The notes beneath the pieces were generated by a model. It did not search any database and was not told the DNA's origin. It saw only the letters and a program-made list of their open reading frames with translations. A DNA stretch of 64,000 bases from Actinoplanes sp. L3-i22 (GTDB taxonomy: Bacteria; Actinomycetota; Actinomycetes; Mycobacteriales; Micromonosporaceae): assembly GCF_019704555.1 (NCBI RefSeq), contig NZ_AP024745.1:10839501-10903500 (forward strand), written 5' to 3'. Below are positions 10,972 through 21,200 of this stretch, piece after piece. Both the position numbers and the translations under genes were made by a program. Within the stretch, counting starts at the first letter, position 1. Each line of letters starts with the position of its first letter.

Positions 10972-12800
10972 CAGAGGTCGTCCTCTTCGAAGGCGGGCCG
11001 AACGTCCCGGGCGAACATGATCTCGTCATTGCTGGTGCCGGCCGCGACCATCGGCCAGACCATGGCGTCCTTGCCGACCGTGAAGTCGATGACCACCGGC
11101 GCGTCGTTGATCTCCATGGCCTGCTGGATGATCTTGTCGACGTCGTCCTTCGACTCGCAGCGCAGGCCGATGCAGCCGAGCGCCTCGGCCAGCTTCACGA
11201 AGTCCGGGATCCGGTGCTTGTGCGTGCCCAGCTCGGTGTTGGAGTACCGGCCGTCGTAGAACAGGGTCTGCCACTGGCGGACCATGCCCAGGTTGCCGTT
11301 GTTGATCACGGCGATCTTGACCGGGATGCCCTCCAGGGCACAGGTGGCCAGCTCCTGATTGGTCATCTGGAAGCAGCCGTCGCCGTCGATCGCCCAGACC
11401 TGGGCGTCCGGCCGGCCCACCTTGGCGCCCATCGCGGCCGGCACGGCGTACCCCATGGTCCCGGCGCCGCCCGAGTTCAGCCAGGTGCCCGGCTTCTCGA
11501 ACTTGATGAACTGGGACGCCCACATCTGGTGCTGCCCGACGCCGGCGCAGTAGATCGCGTCCGGGCCGACCAGCGCGCTGATCCGCTCGATCACGTACTG
11601 CGGGGCCAGGGTGCCGTCGGTCGGCTCGTCGTAGCCCAGCGGGTACCGCTCGCGCAGGTCGTTGAGCGTGTTCCACCAGCCGGGGTACTGCTCGACGCCG
11701 CCGGCCGTGGCGGACACCGCGGCGATCAGCTCGTCGATCACGTGCCGGGCGTCGCCGACGATCGGGACGTCCGCGTGCCGGTTCTTGCCGATCTCGGCCG
11801 GGTCGATGTCGGCGTGCACGATCTTGGCGTCCGGCGCGAACGAGTCGAGCTGGCCGGTGACCCGGTCGTCGAACCGCGCGCCGAGCGTGACCAGCAGGTC
11901 CGACTTCTGCAGCGCGTAGACCGCCGGGACGGTGCCGTGCATGCCGGGCATGCCCAGGTGCTGCGGGTGCGAGTCGGGGAACGAGCCGAGCGCCATCAGC
12001 GTGGTGACCACCGGCATGCCGGTCAGCTCGGCCAGCTTGCGCAGCCCGTCGGTGGCGCCGGCCTTGAGCACGCCGCCGCCGACGTAGAGCACCGGGCGCT
12101 TGGCCCCGGCGATCAGCCGGGCCGCCTCGCGGATCTGCTTGCCGTGCGGGTGCAGGGTCGGCCGGTAGCCCGGCAGGTCCAGCGTCGGCGGCCAGCTGAA
12201 CGTGGTCTGCGCCTGCTGCACGTCCTTGGGGATGTCGACCAGGACCGGGCCGGGCCGGCCGGTGAGCGCCAGGTGGAACGCCTCGGCCATGATCCGCGGC
12301 AGCTCCTCGGGCGTCTGCACGAGGAAGTTGTGCTTGGTGATCGGCAGGGTGATGCCCTGGATGTCCGCCTCCTGGAAGGCGTCCGTCCCGATCGCCGCCC
12401 GCGACACCTGGCCGGTGATCGCGACGATCGGCACCGAGTCCATGTAGGCGTCGGCGATCGCGGTCACCAGGTTCGTCGCACCCGGGCCGCTGGTCGCCAT
12501 GCAGACCCCGACCTTGCCGGTGGCCTGCGCGTAGCCGGTGGCCGCGTGCCCGCCGCCCTGCTCGTGACGGACCAGGATGTGCCGGACCGTGGAGTCGAAC
12601 AGCGGGTCGTACGCCGGCAGGATCGTGCCGCCCGGGATCCCGAAGACGACCTCCACGCCGAGCGCCTCGAGCGACCGGACGAGCGCGCCGGCACCCGTGG
12701 TGGCTACCGGGGCGATGGTCGCCGGAGCGGTGTTCACGGCCGCCGCGACGGTGGCCGGAGTGGCTCGATGGGCAAGAGTTTCAGGCGTGGGTCTCGTCAT
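10971..12800 (-). CDS. ilvB: Acetolactate synthase large (catalytic) subunit
   Basis: A 609-residue ThDP enzyme: condenses two pyruvates to 2-acetolactate, or pyruvate with 2-oxobutyrate. The N-terminus has a 35-residue Ala/Thr-rich extension before [19 protein letters not shown]. The catalytic Glu is in [13 protein letters not shown], the FAD region and [14 protein letters not shown] follow, and the ThDP/Mg motif is [13 protein letters not shown] ending in NNGNLGMV. First gene of ilvBNC; its leader (12801-12944) carries a leader peptide, a pause-type hairpin and a terminator, so control by attenuation is likely. The start is the ATG at 12800. Confidence 0.97.
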
Positions 12801-12844
12801 GGCAGTTCAGACCTTTTCGGTTTGGCGTCCGGCACTCGAGCAAC

Positions 12845-12875
12845 AAAAAAGGTCCTCGTGCGAATGCACGGGACC
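12845..12875 (-). terminator. Leader terminator (attenuator) of ilvBNC
   Basis: On the minus strand GGTCCCGTGC-ATTC-GCACGAGGACC is a near-perfect hairpin followed at once by TTTTTTG. It stands about 45 nt before the ilvB start and after the leader peptide, so it must be read through for expression. Confidence 0.85.
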
Positions 12876-12876
12876 T

Positions 12877-12908
12877 AGCGCACCCTCCTGTAGCAGGAGT
12901 GGTGCGCT
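12877..12908 (-). promoter_or_regulatory. Pause/antiterminator-type hairpin in the ilvB leader
   Basis: Arms AGCGCACC/GGTGCGCT with an inner CTCCTG/CAGGAG stem and a 3-nt loop. Its first base is the last base of the leader-peptide stop codon, and the terminator hairpin begins 1 nt after it. A ribosome stalled on the Val and Leu codons would cover its 5' arm. Confidence 0.7.
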
Positions 12909-12937
12909 CACATAAGTACTCGGGACGCGAAGCACAT
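12908..12937 (-). CDS. ilvB leader peptide (MCFASRVLM)
   Basis: Nine codons, ATG to TGA, ending ...Arg-Val-Leu-Met. The Val and Leu codons are GTA and CTT, both rare in this GC-rich genome, and they sit immediately before the hairpin at 12877-12908. The ATG begins 7 nt after a -10-like AAGGTT, so the transcript may be leaderless; there is no ribosome site ahead. Streptomyces ilvB leaders also encode a short peptide rich in Ile, Val and Leu, from established knowledge. Too short to be recognised by similarity; the call rests on position, codons and hairpins. Confidence 0.6.
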   Translation of the reverse strand: MCFASRVLM

Positions 12938-12941
12938 GCGG

Positions 12942-15326
12942 CTAACCTTGCCCCATCTCGCGGGCTGAGTCAACTGATCCCACATTTTGATCATCGCCCT
13001 TCGCCGAGAATTCCGGATCGGTCGGCAGCAACGCTCTGAGCTGCCGCATTCCCGGTCCGAGCCGGACCACCTGACTCCGGGCCGGTGCGTTGACCAACGG
13101 CCCCGAGCGCGGCGCCGGCAGCGGCCGCGGGCCGATCGGGCGCAGCCCGTCGAGGCGCGATTCGAAGTGCTCGGCCGGCACTCCCCAGCCGAACAACGAG
13201 CCCTGACCGAGCCGGCAACCCGCCTCCTCGACCACCTCCCGCTGGGCCGGCGTGCCGATCCCCTCGGCCAGCACCTCCAGCCCGAGCCGGTGGCCCAGCC
13301 GGACCACCACGTCGACCAGCGGCGCGGCCGTCCCGGTCCGGGACTCCGGCTCGGCGACCAGCGCGTGATCGATCTTGAGAATGTCCACCGGAAGAGTGCG
13401 CAGCTGGGTGAGCGACGAGTACCCGGCGCCGAAGTCGTCCAGCGCGATCCGCACCCCGGTCTCGCGCAGCTCGGCCAGCCGCCGGACCAGCTCCTCCATG
13501 TCGGTGGCGACCGCGTGCTCGGTCACCTCCAGCACCAGCCGCTGCGGCGGGACGCCCAGCTCGGTGAGGATGTCGGCGACCTGCCGGGGGTAGTCGGCGT
13601 TGTGCAGCTCCTTGGGTGACAGGTTCACCGACATCCAGATGTCGTGACCGGCGGCCAGCCAGTCGGCGAGCTGCCGGCAGGCCTGCTCCAGCACCCAGGC
13701 GCCGATCCGGTTGATCAGGCCGGACTCCTCGGCCACCGGGATGAACTCGTCCGGCCGGACCGGGCCCAGCTCCGGGTGGGTCCAGCGGAGCAGCGCCTCG
13801 GCGCCCACCGGCCGCATCGACGGCAGCGCCACCACCGGCTGGAACACCAGGCGCAGCTGGTCGCGGTCGATCGCGTGGCGCAGCTCGCCGGTCAGCGTGC
13901 CGCGGCGGCGCAGCAGCTCGTCGTAGCCGGCCTGGTACTGCTCGACCCGATTCTTCCCGCGCTGCTTGGCGTAGCGCAGCGCCAGGTCGGCGTCGTGCAG
14001 CAGCTCGCCGGTGGAGGCCACCCCGACGCTGGCGGAGAGGAAGATCTGACCGCCGTCCACCTCGTAGGGCTCGCCCAGCACCGCGAGCAGCCGGTGCGCG
14101 GCGAGGACCGCCTCCTCCGCGTCGCCGCGCATCAGCACCGCGAACTCGTCGCCGCCCAGCCGGGCCGCCACGTCGCCGTCCAGCAGGTTGCGGCTGAGCC
14201 GGGCGCCGACCTCGGCCAGCACCGCGTCGCCGACGTCGTGCCCGCGCAGGTCGTTGACGGTCTTGAAGCCGTCCATGTCGATGCCGATCAGGGCCTTCTC
14301 GACGTCGCCGGCCTCGAGCAGGGCCAGCTGCAGGCCGCGGCGGTTGGCCAGGCCGGTCAGCGGGTCGGTGTGGGCCAGGTCGCGGAAGTGCTTCTCCCGC
14401 TGCCGCAGCTGGACCGTGTAGCGCCGGACGTCGTCCAGCGCCAGGAACTGCCGGGCGACCAGGGCCAGGCCCTCGACGCTGATGCCGAAGTAGCCGTACG
14501 CGTCGAGCGTCCCGCCCCGGGCCAGGTGATAGCCGAGCGCGGCGACCACGAAGAGCATCGGGACCACCGCGTACGCCCCGCCGCGCTCCAGCACGTCGCC
14601 GGTGACCCGGACCGGCTTGTCGGCGGCCTGCACCGCCCAGGCCACCAGGATCAGCCCGGCGCTGAGCAGCAGCACCGAGGTCAGCACCTGCTCGTCGCCC
14701 TGCCGGCAGATGCCGCTGGACACCCCGGCCGACGCGATCGCGGTCAGGCTCACGCCGAGGCCGACCCGGACGGTGTGCCGCCGCGGGCGGTGCGCGTGCA
14801 GCGCCAGCACCCCGGTCAGGCCCAGCGCGATCACGCCCAGCACGGCCGGGATGATCACCGAGGCGCATCGGTACGGCGTGGCGTCGCCGAGGATCCGGGT
14901 CGGCCGGGCCAGCAGCGCCCAGCCGACGAACCACACCGACGCGGCGATCACCAGGCCGTCCAGCACCTGCCGGAGCGCGGCGGCCGGCCCGCGGGCGGCG
15001 CCCGGCAGCGCGACCGTGCCGGCCAGCAGGGCGAGGGTGCCGAACGCCATCCCGATCGCCATCAGCGTGGCCAGCGTCCGGCTGCCGGAGGACATGTCGT
15101 GGTGGTGCTCGGTGAGCACCGCGGTGGCCAGGCCGGCCAGGGCGGCCCCGGTGACGATCGCTCCACCCGCGGCGAGCAGCAGGTGGGCCCGGCGGGCCGC
15201 GCCGGTGTGCCGGCGGCCCGATCGCCCGAGCAGCGCGACCGCCGGGACGGCGGCGAGCAGGCCGGCCAGGCCCGCCAGCTCCATACCGGACGGTGAGTGC
15301 ACGGACACACTCTGCCTGATCTTCAT
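12942..15326 (-). CDS. Membrane GGDEF-EAL protein (c-di-GMP turnover)
   Basis: A 794-residue protein. The first 280 residues hold about eight to nine hydrophobic segments with no known sensor name that I can assign. Then comes a GGDEF domain ([12 protein letters not shown] near residue 390; no RxxD inhibitory site at the expected place) and an EAL domain (VGAEALLRW near 509). All expected EAL residues are visible: Asn in SVNLSPKEL, Glu in LEVTEH, DD in [11 protein letters not shown], Lys in ILKIDHALV, Glu in VLAEGIG and Gln in RLGQG. So both synthesis and hydrolysis of c-di-GMP are possible. The start ATG at 15326 has no strong ribosome site; Met15 is an alternative. Its 3' end contains the ilvBNC promoter. 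Confidence 0.93.
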   Translation of the reverse strand: MKIRQSVSVHSPSGMELAGLAGLLAAVPAVALLGRSGRRHTGAARRAHLLLAAGGAIVTGAALAGLATAVLTEHHHDMSSGSRTLATLMAIGMAFGTLALLAGTVALPGAARGPAAALRQVLDGLVIAASVWFVGWALLARPTRILGDATPYRCASVIIPAVLGVIALGLTGVLALHAHRPRRHTVRVGLGVSLTAIASAGVSSGICRQGDEQVLTSVLLLSAGLILVAWAVQAADKPVRVTGDVLERGGAYAVVPMLFVVAALGYHLARGGTLDAYGYFGISVEGLALVARQFLALDDVRRYTVQLRQREKHFRDLAHTDPLTGLANRRGLQLALLEAGDVEKALIGIDMDGFKTVNDLRGHDVGDAVLAEVGARLSRNLLDGDVAARLGGDEFAVLMRGDAEEAVLAAHRLLAVLGEPYEVDGGQIFLSASVGVASTGELLHDADLALRYAKQRGKNRVEQYQAGYDELLRRRGTLTGELRHAIDRDQLRLVFQPVVALPSMRPVGAEALLRWTHPELGPVRPDEFIPVAEESGLINRIGAWVLEQACRQLADWLAAGHDIWMSVNLSPKELHNADYPRQVADILTELGVPPQRLVLEVTEHAVATDMEELVRRLAELRETGVRIALDDFGAGYSSLTQLRTLPVDILKIDHALVAEPESRTGTAAPLVDVVVRLGHRLGLEVLAEGIGTPAQREVVEEAGCRLGQGSLFGWGVPAEHFESRLDGLRPIGPRPLPAPRSGPLVNAPARSQVVRLGPGMRQLRALLPTDPEFSAKGDDQNVGSVDSAREMGQG
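12944..12973 (-). promoter_or_regulatory. Candidate ilvBNC promoter
   Basis: On the minus strand TTGACT (12973-12968), 18 bp, AAGGTT (12949-12944), close to the actinobacterial TTGACn / TAGGnT pattern. It lies within the last codons of the upstream GGDEF-EAL gene, overlapping its TAG. The predicted first base falls on or next to the A of the leader-peptide ATG at 12937. Confidence 0.6.
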
Positions 15327-15426
15327 CTATCGCGAAAGAGTTCCGGCCCGGGTCCCGGTACCCGGGGCGTCCCGAGCTGTGGACGGCACTGGCGATCGAC
15401 GCCCTGGCCGGTGGCACTATGGGGAA

Positions 15427-17274
15427 ATGCCTGAGCTGCGCTCCCGGACCTCGACCCACGGTCGAACAATGGCCGGCGCCCGCGCCCTGTGGCGGGCCAC
15501 CGGCATGACCGACAACGACTTCGGCAAGCCGATCGTCGCCATCGCCAACAGCTACACCCAGTTCGTACCGGGGCATGTGCACCTGAAGGACCTCGGCGGC
15601 CTGGTCGCCGACTCGATCTTCGAGGCCGGCGGGATCGGCCGCGAGTTCAACACGATCGCGGTCGACGACGGCATCGCGATGGGCCACGGCGGCATGCTCT
15701 ACTCGCTGCCCAGCCGCGAGCTGATCGCCGACGCGGTCGAATACATGGTGAACGCGCACTGCGCCGACGCCCTGGTCTGCATCTCGAACTGCGACAAGAT
15801 CACCCCCGGCATGCTGATCGCCGCGCTGCGGCTGAACATCCCGACGGTCTTCGTCTCCGGCGGCCCGATGGAGGCCGGCAAGACGGTCGCCATCGAGGGC
15901 ATCGTCCACGAGAAGCTGGACCTGGTCGACGCGATGAGCGCGGCCGCCAACGACAACGTCACCGACGAGCAGCTCGACACGATCGAGCGGTCGGCCTGCC
16001 CGACCTGCGGCTCGTGCTCCGGCATGTTCACCGCCAACTCGATGAACTGCCTGACCGAGGCGATCGGGCTGTCGCTGCCCGGCAACGGCTCGACGCTCGC
16101 CACGCACGCGTCCCGCAAGGCGCTCTTCGAGGAGGCCGGCCGGCTGATCGTCGAGATCGCCAAGGACTACTACGAGAAGGACGACGAGTCGGTCCTGCCG
16201 CGCTCGATCGCCAACCTCAGCGCGTTCGAGAACGCGGTCGCCCTGGACGTGGCGATGGGCGGCTCCACCAACACGGTGCTGCACCTGCTGGCCGCGGCCC
16301 GGGAGGCCGGGCTGGACTTCAGCGTCTCGGACATCGACGCCATCTCGCGCCGGGTGCCGTGCCTGAGCAAGGTCGCGCCGAACAGCCCGAAGTACCACAT
16401 GGAGGACGTGCACCGGGCCGGTGGCATCCCGGCCCTGCTCGGTGAGCTGAACCGGGGCGGCGCGCTGAAGACCGACGTCCGGTCGGTGCACTCGCCGTCG
16501 CTGTCCAGCTGGCTCGACAAGTGGGACATCCGCGGCGGGTCGCCGTCGGCCGAGGCGCTGGAGCTGTTCCACGCGGCGCCCGGCGGGGTGCGGACGACCA
16601 AGGCCTTCTCCACCCAGAACCGCTGGGCCAAGCTCGACACCGACCAGGAGGGTGGCTGCATCCGGTCGGTCGAGCACGCGTACACGGTCGACGGCGGCCT
16701 GGCCATCCTCTTCGGCAACCTCGCCCCGGACGGCTGCGTCGTCAAGACCGCCGGCGTCGACGAGTCGATCTGGAAGTTCACCGGCCCGGCCCGGGTCTAC
16801 GAGTCGCAGGACGACGCGGTCACCGGCATCCTCGGCAAGGAGGTCGTCGAGGGCGACGTCGTGGTGATCCGCTACGAGGGTCCCAAGGGCGGGCCGGGCA
16901 TGCAGGAGATGCTCTACCCGACCTCGTTCCTCAAGGGCCGTGGCCTGGGCAAGGCCTGCGCGCTGATCACCGACGGCCGGTTCTCCGGCGGCACCAGCGG
17001 CCTGTCGATCGGCCACGTCTCCCCCGAGGCGGCCGGCGGCGGCCTGATCGCCCTGGTCGAGACCGGCGACGAGATCATCATCGACATCCCGGGCCGCAGC
17101 ATCACGCTCAACGTCCACGACGACGTGCTGGCCCAGCGCCGGCACGAGCAGGAGCGGCGGCCGAAGCCGTTCTCGCCGATCTCCCGCGAACGGCCGGTCT
17201 CGGCGGCACTGCGCGCCTACGCCTCGATGGCCACCAGCGCGAGCGACGGCGCCTACCGCCTCGTCCCGGAGTAA
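15427..17274 (+). CDS. ilvD: Dihydroxy-acid dehydratase
   Basis: A 615-residue Fe-S enzyme that dehydrates 2,3-dihydroxy acids to 2-oxo acids, the step between IlvC and IlvE. Cluster and active-site motifs are [11 protein letters not shown] (Cys) and [19 protein letters not shown], with [12 protein letters not shown] and [15 protein letters not shown] later. The 615-residue length matches the form of E. coli and many actinobacteria. The start ATG at 15427 gives the family N-terminus ([20 protein letters not shown]). It is divergent from the GGDEF-EAL gene and ends at a strong terminator. It completes the branched-chain pathway with ilvBNC, leuB and ilvE nearby. Confidence 0.97.
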   Translation: MPELRSRTSTHGRTMAGARALWRATGMTDNDFGKPIVAIANSYTQFVPGHVHLKDLGGLVADSIFEAGGIGREFNTIAVDDGIAMGHGGMLYSLPSRELIADAVEYMVNAHCADALVCISNCDKITPGMLIAALRLNIPTVFVSGGPMEAGKTVAIEGIVHEKLDLVDAMSAAANDNVTDEQLDTIERSACPTCGSCSGMFTANSMNCLTEAIGLSLPGNGSTLATHASRKALFEEAGRLIVEIAKDYYEKDDESVLPRSIANLSAFENAVALDVAMGGSTNTVLHLLAAAREAGLDFSVSDIDAISRRVPCLSKVAPNSPKYHMEDVHRAGGIPALLGELNRGGALKTDVRSVHSPSLSSWLDKWDIRGGSPSAEALELFHAAPGGVRTTKAFSTQNRWAKLDTDQEGGCIRSVEHAYTVDGGLAILFGNLAPDGCVVKTAGVDESIWKFTGPARVYESQDDAVTGILGKEVVEGDVVVIRYEGPKGGPGMQEMLYPTSFLKGRGLGKACALITDGRFSGGTSGLSIGHVSPEAAGGGLIALVETGDEIIIDIPGRSITLNVHDDVLAQRRHEQERRPKPFSPISRERPVSAALRAYASMATSASDGAYRLVPE

Positions 17275-17287
17275 CCCACGTTTTCCC

Positions 17288-17327
17288 GGCGCCGGCCAGA
17301 CTTCCTGGCCGGCGCCATCTTTTCTTT
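17288..17327 (+). terminator. Terminator of ilvD
   Basis: Perfect 12-bp inverted repeat GGCGCCGGCCAG / CTGGCCGGCGCC with a 5-nt loop, followed by ATCTTTTCTTT, 13 nt after the ilvD stop. Confidence 0.88.
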
Positions 17328-17426
17328 CAAGATCAAAACCGGTTTCCGGTACGGCGGTGAAGCGCGCCCGCCGCGCCACCCCGGTGACCGGCGACCGCCG
17401 CGGGTTCGCCGGCCCGACGCCCGCGC

Positions 17427-18035
17427 CTACTCCGTCGGCCGGTGGCCGCCGTAGGACGCGATAAGCGCGTCCACGACGATCTCGGCGTCCGCCGCGGCCA
17501 CGTCATCCGGGTAGACCGGAAGCAGATCGTCCCAGATCGGCAGCCACGAACCGTAGAACTGAGCCTGCCCCTCGGGTCGCGCGAAGAACCACAGATGCAG
17601 GTGAGCCGCGCCGTCCCCGACCCGGTAGACATGCGCCCGGGTCACGTGCGGCAACGCCTGGACGTGCCGGACGAGGTGCTTGGTGAGCACGCCCATCTCG
17701 GCGGCGAGTTCGTCGGGCAACTCGGCCATGTCGTGGTGCTCCCGCGGATGCAGCATCAGGATCAGCGGCACCCCGGCCCCGGCGATCCTGGTCAGCCGCC
17801 AGTGCTCGTGGAGCCAGATCCCCTGGTCCCGGTCCCGGCAACTGTCGCAGGCCGAGGGGTCCTCGCCGTGCCGGGGCGACTCCGGCAGAACGGGCGGCCG
17901 GAGCGGCGAGACCCGGAGCCCGGCCGGCTCGAACGGGCTCACGTCCCACATCGTCATCCGCGCCAGCGGGAGTCTCCGCTCGTCGTCCGCGGCGGCGAGC
18001 GCGCGCTCGTAGAACTCGTCCGGTCGCAATGCCAT
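17427..18035 (-). CDS. HIT-like domain protein
   Basis: A 202-residue protein. The C-terminal half is HIT/GalT-like: it has LILMLHPREHHDMAELP and the His motif region GDGAAHLHLWFFARP. The third His of the HIT triad is replaced by Trp-Phe, a pattern seen in the GalT-type branch rather than in Hint/Fhit hydrolases. A CDSC pair near residue 63 may bind zinc. HIT proteins act on nucleotides or nucleotide sugars; the substrate cannot be given. Start at the ATG at 18035. Single gene, on the strand opposite ilvD. Confidence 0.8.
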   Translation of the reverse strand: MALRPDEFYERALAAADDERRLPLARMTMWDVSPFEPAGLRVSPLRPPVLPESPRHGEDPSACDSCRDRDQGIWLHEHWRLTRIAGAGVPLILMLHPREHHDMAELPDELAAEMGVLTKHLVRHVQALPHVTRAHVYRVGDGAAHLHLWFFARPEGQAQFYGSWLPIWDDLLPVYPDDVAAADAEIVVDALIASYGGHRPTE

Positions 18036-18155
18036 GGCCGCAGGCTAATACCCACCCGCTCACCATGATCGATCCCGGTCCCGATCCCCCGGCCGGAACG
18101 GGCCGCGCCCGCCGGCGCGACTGGCGGGTCGCGGCCGGCGGGCACGGGGCTCGGT

Positions 18156-18195
18156 GGGTCAGTGGGTCAGTGGGTCAGTGGGTCAGTGGGTCAGT
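18156..18195. repeat. Tandem repeat, GGGTCAGT x5
   Basis: Five exact head-to-tail copies of the 8-bp unit GGGTCAGT, between the 5' end of the HIT gene and the 3' end of the peroxidase gene. Exact copies suggest recent slippage. No stem-loop role is apparent. Confidence 0.9.
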
Positions 18196-18219
18196 GGCCT
18201 CGGGGCTGGGCCCGGGCGG

Positions 18220-21200
18220 TCAGCGGACCTGGGCGGTGGCGGTTCGGGCGGGGCCCTGGCCCGCGGCGTTGAGGGCCCGCAGGGTGAAGCGGTAGCGGGT
18301 GCCGGCGGCCACGCCCGCCGGGGCGGTGAAGGTGGTGGTGCGTTTGCCGGCCGGGAGAGACAGGACGAACGGTGCTCCGGTGAGGGTTCCCTTGCCGGTC
18401 AGGCGCTGGACGGTGAGGCGGTAGCCGGTGATCGGGGCGCCGCCGGTGCCGGCCGGGGTGGTCCAGCGGAGGGTGGTGGTCCGGGCGCCGCCGGTCGGGC
18501 CGGGGGTGGCCGTCAGGGAGCGCGGGGCGGACGGGGTGGTGCGCGGGGTGACCGCCGCGCTGGTCGTGGACCAGCCGCCGGCGCCGATCTTGTTGACGGC
18601 CCGGACCTGGAAGCGGTAGGCCGTGCCGTTCGCGAGCCGGGTCACGGTCTGCGCGGAGGCCGTGGCGGAGGCCACCCGCAGGGCTCCGACCTGGCGATTC
18701 TTGCTGTCCAGGACGCGGATCTCGTAGCGGAGGATCGGCGAGCCGCCGTTGCTGACCGGGGCGGCCCAGCGGACCACGGCCAGGGCGTTGCCGCGGGCCG
18801 GGGTGCCGATCCGGGCGGCGCCGGGGACCGTGCGGGTGGCCGGCGGGGTCGTCGGCGTCGTGGTGGGACCGCCGCCGGGCGACGGGGTTCCGCCGGGTGA
18901 CGGGGACGCGGTGGGTGACGGGGTCGGGTCCGGGGTGCCGCTGCCCGGGTCGCCGGTGGGAACGGCGGGGGTCACCCGGTTGGAGACGGCGGAGAACTCG
19001 CTGGCGCCGGCCGCGTTCACGGCGCGGACCCAGAAGGCGTAGGGCAGGCCGTTGGTCAGGCCGGTCATGGTCAGCTCGGTGGCGTCCGGGCCGGTCGCGT
19101 CGACGCCGACCACGATGCCGGTCTCGTCGTCGAGGGCCTGCACCTCGTAGCCGTAGATCGGGCTTCCGCCGTCGTTCGCCGGAGCCGTCCAGCGGACCAC
19201 CGCGTTCTCGTCCCCACCGGTCGCCGTCCCGATGATCGGCGCGTCCGGCGCCACCGGAATGACCGGCCCGGTGGGAGGAGCAGTCGTAGGAGCCGCAGTC
19301 GTGGGAGCAGCAGTCGTAGGAGCGGCCGTCGTAGGAGCGGCCGTCGTAGGAGCGGCCGTCGTAGGAGCCGGAGTCGTAGGAGCGACGGTCGTAGGAGCAA
19401 CGGTGACGGGAGGGGTGGTGACGGTAGGTGAAGGCGTAACAGTGGGTGACGGCGTGACCGCTACCGGCGTGACCGCATCGGACGGCTCGCTGAGCGCGCC
19501 ATCCCCGACCACCGTCTCCGCCCGAACCCGGAACGTATACGCCACCCCGTTCGTCAGCCCGGAAACCACCAGCTCACGAACCTCCGCACCGAGCGACGTG
19601 GACACCGTGGTCCCGTCCGACCCGCTGCGGACCAGCGTCACCCCGCTGAGCACCGCCCCGTCCGGAACCGTGACCAGCACGGTCGCCGCCCCGTCCCCGG
19701 CGAACGCCGACACCCCCAGGAACGCCTGCAGCCCGGAGATGTCCACGGTCCGGTCGTCGAAGCGGAGCAGTTCGACGTTGCGCACGGTGTCGGTGCCGTC
19801 CGGCCCGGAGACCTGCACGCCCCCGACGATCGGGGTTACCGCGTAGGACGCCCGGTCCCCGGCGAATACCGCGGTGTCCAGGTCGTGGGTCGGCGACGAC
19901 GCGATCTCCCGTACGAAAGCGAGGTCCGCGGGGTTGATCTTGCCGGCCATGACGTCGGCCTCGATCGCGGACAGTGACCGCCCACGGGTTCCGAGACCGA
20001 CCGTCAGGTAGCGGTCGCCGTCGATGATGTCGTCGCCGCCGCGGCCCTCCAGGATGTCGTTGCCCGGCCCGCCGAGCAGCACGTTCCCCGCTCCCCAGAC
20101 GCTTCCGGCCAGGTCGCAACCGCGGCCGGTCCGGTTGACGACCGCGGAGACCGGCGTCGTCAGCGACGTCACCACCTGGTCGAGCCCGCGGATCCGGGCC
20201 ACCCCGGCGGCGTCCAGGGCGTCGCAGCCCATCCGGCCGTCGTCGGTCGGCACCAGGTTGTCGCCACGGAGCGTGTCGTCGTGCACGCCGCCGGAGAGCG
20301 CCTCGACCTCGCGGTAGCGGTCCATCGTCTCGCCGGCCGTCTCGGTCACCGGCAGGCGGGCGAGGTCGGCGTCCATCGGCAGGTCGTCCCCGCCCTGATC
20401 GGAAGTGGACGCGATGGACCAGTCGAAGCCGGAGCCGCCGTCGTACCGGTCGACGCCCGGGCCCTGGACGCCGATGTCGTCGCCGCCCTCCATGTCGTAG
20501 TCGTCGTCGCCGCCCTGGCCGATCAGCACGTCGTGGCCGGGCCGGTTCGCGTCGTCCAGGACGAACGGGTTGCCGCTGTCGCCCTGCAGGACGTCCGGCC
20601 CGTCACCGCCCTCTTCCCAGTCGTCGCCGGAGTCGCCCCACACGGTGTCCGCGCCGTCCCCGGCGGTCACCCGGTCGTCGCCCTCGCCGCCGAACACCTC
20701 GTCCGCGCCGGTGCCGCCCTCGACGAAGTCGGCGTCGTCGCCGCCGAGCACCACGTCGGCGCCGGGCCCGGCGTCGATCGCGTCGTTGCCGGGCCCGCCG
20801 TGCGGCATGTCGGCACCGCCGGAATCGGTCAGGATGTCGTCGCCCTCGCCGGCCAGCACGGTGTCGTCGCCGGTGCCGCCCTCGATCACGTCGTCGCCCT
20901 CGTCGCCCCAGACCGTGTCGTCGTCACTGCCGGCGCCGATCCGGTCGGTCCCCTCGGTGCCGAGCCAGATCGACTGGGCCGGGGCCTTGGCCCGCTGCTT
21001 GATCGTGCCGTCCGGGAAGCGCAGAAGCAGGGCGGACTCGTCGCACTCGGAGGCCGGGTCGTCGAGGACCCGGGTGCCGGCGACGGTGATCCGGGACAGG
21101 TCGAAGGTGCAGTCGGCGGTCGCGAACGAGTCCGCCCGCAGCCCGGTCGCGCCGGTGTTGCGCATGGTGAGCTCGGCGAACGTGTTGCCCTCGAGCTGGC

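Noticed and set aside
12845..12908. T-box or other riboswitch in the ilvB leader
   Set aside because: No Stem I, no T-box consensus and no known riboswitch core; the leader peptide and terminator explain the region.
12991..17379. A 1462-codon open frame opposite ilvD and across the GGDEF-EAL gene
   Set aside because: It is antisense to ilvD, which has full motifs, and its composition is Arg/Gly/Ala-rich as expected of a shadow frame in GC-rich DNA.
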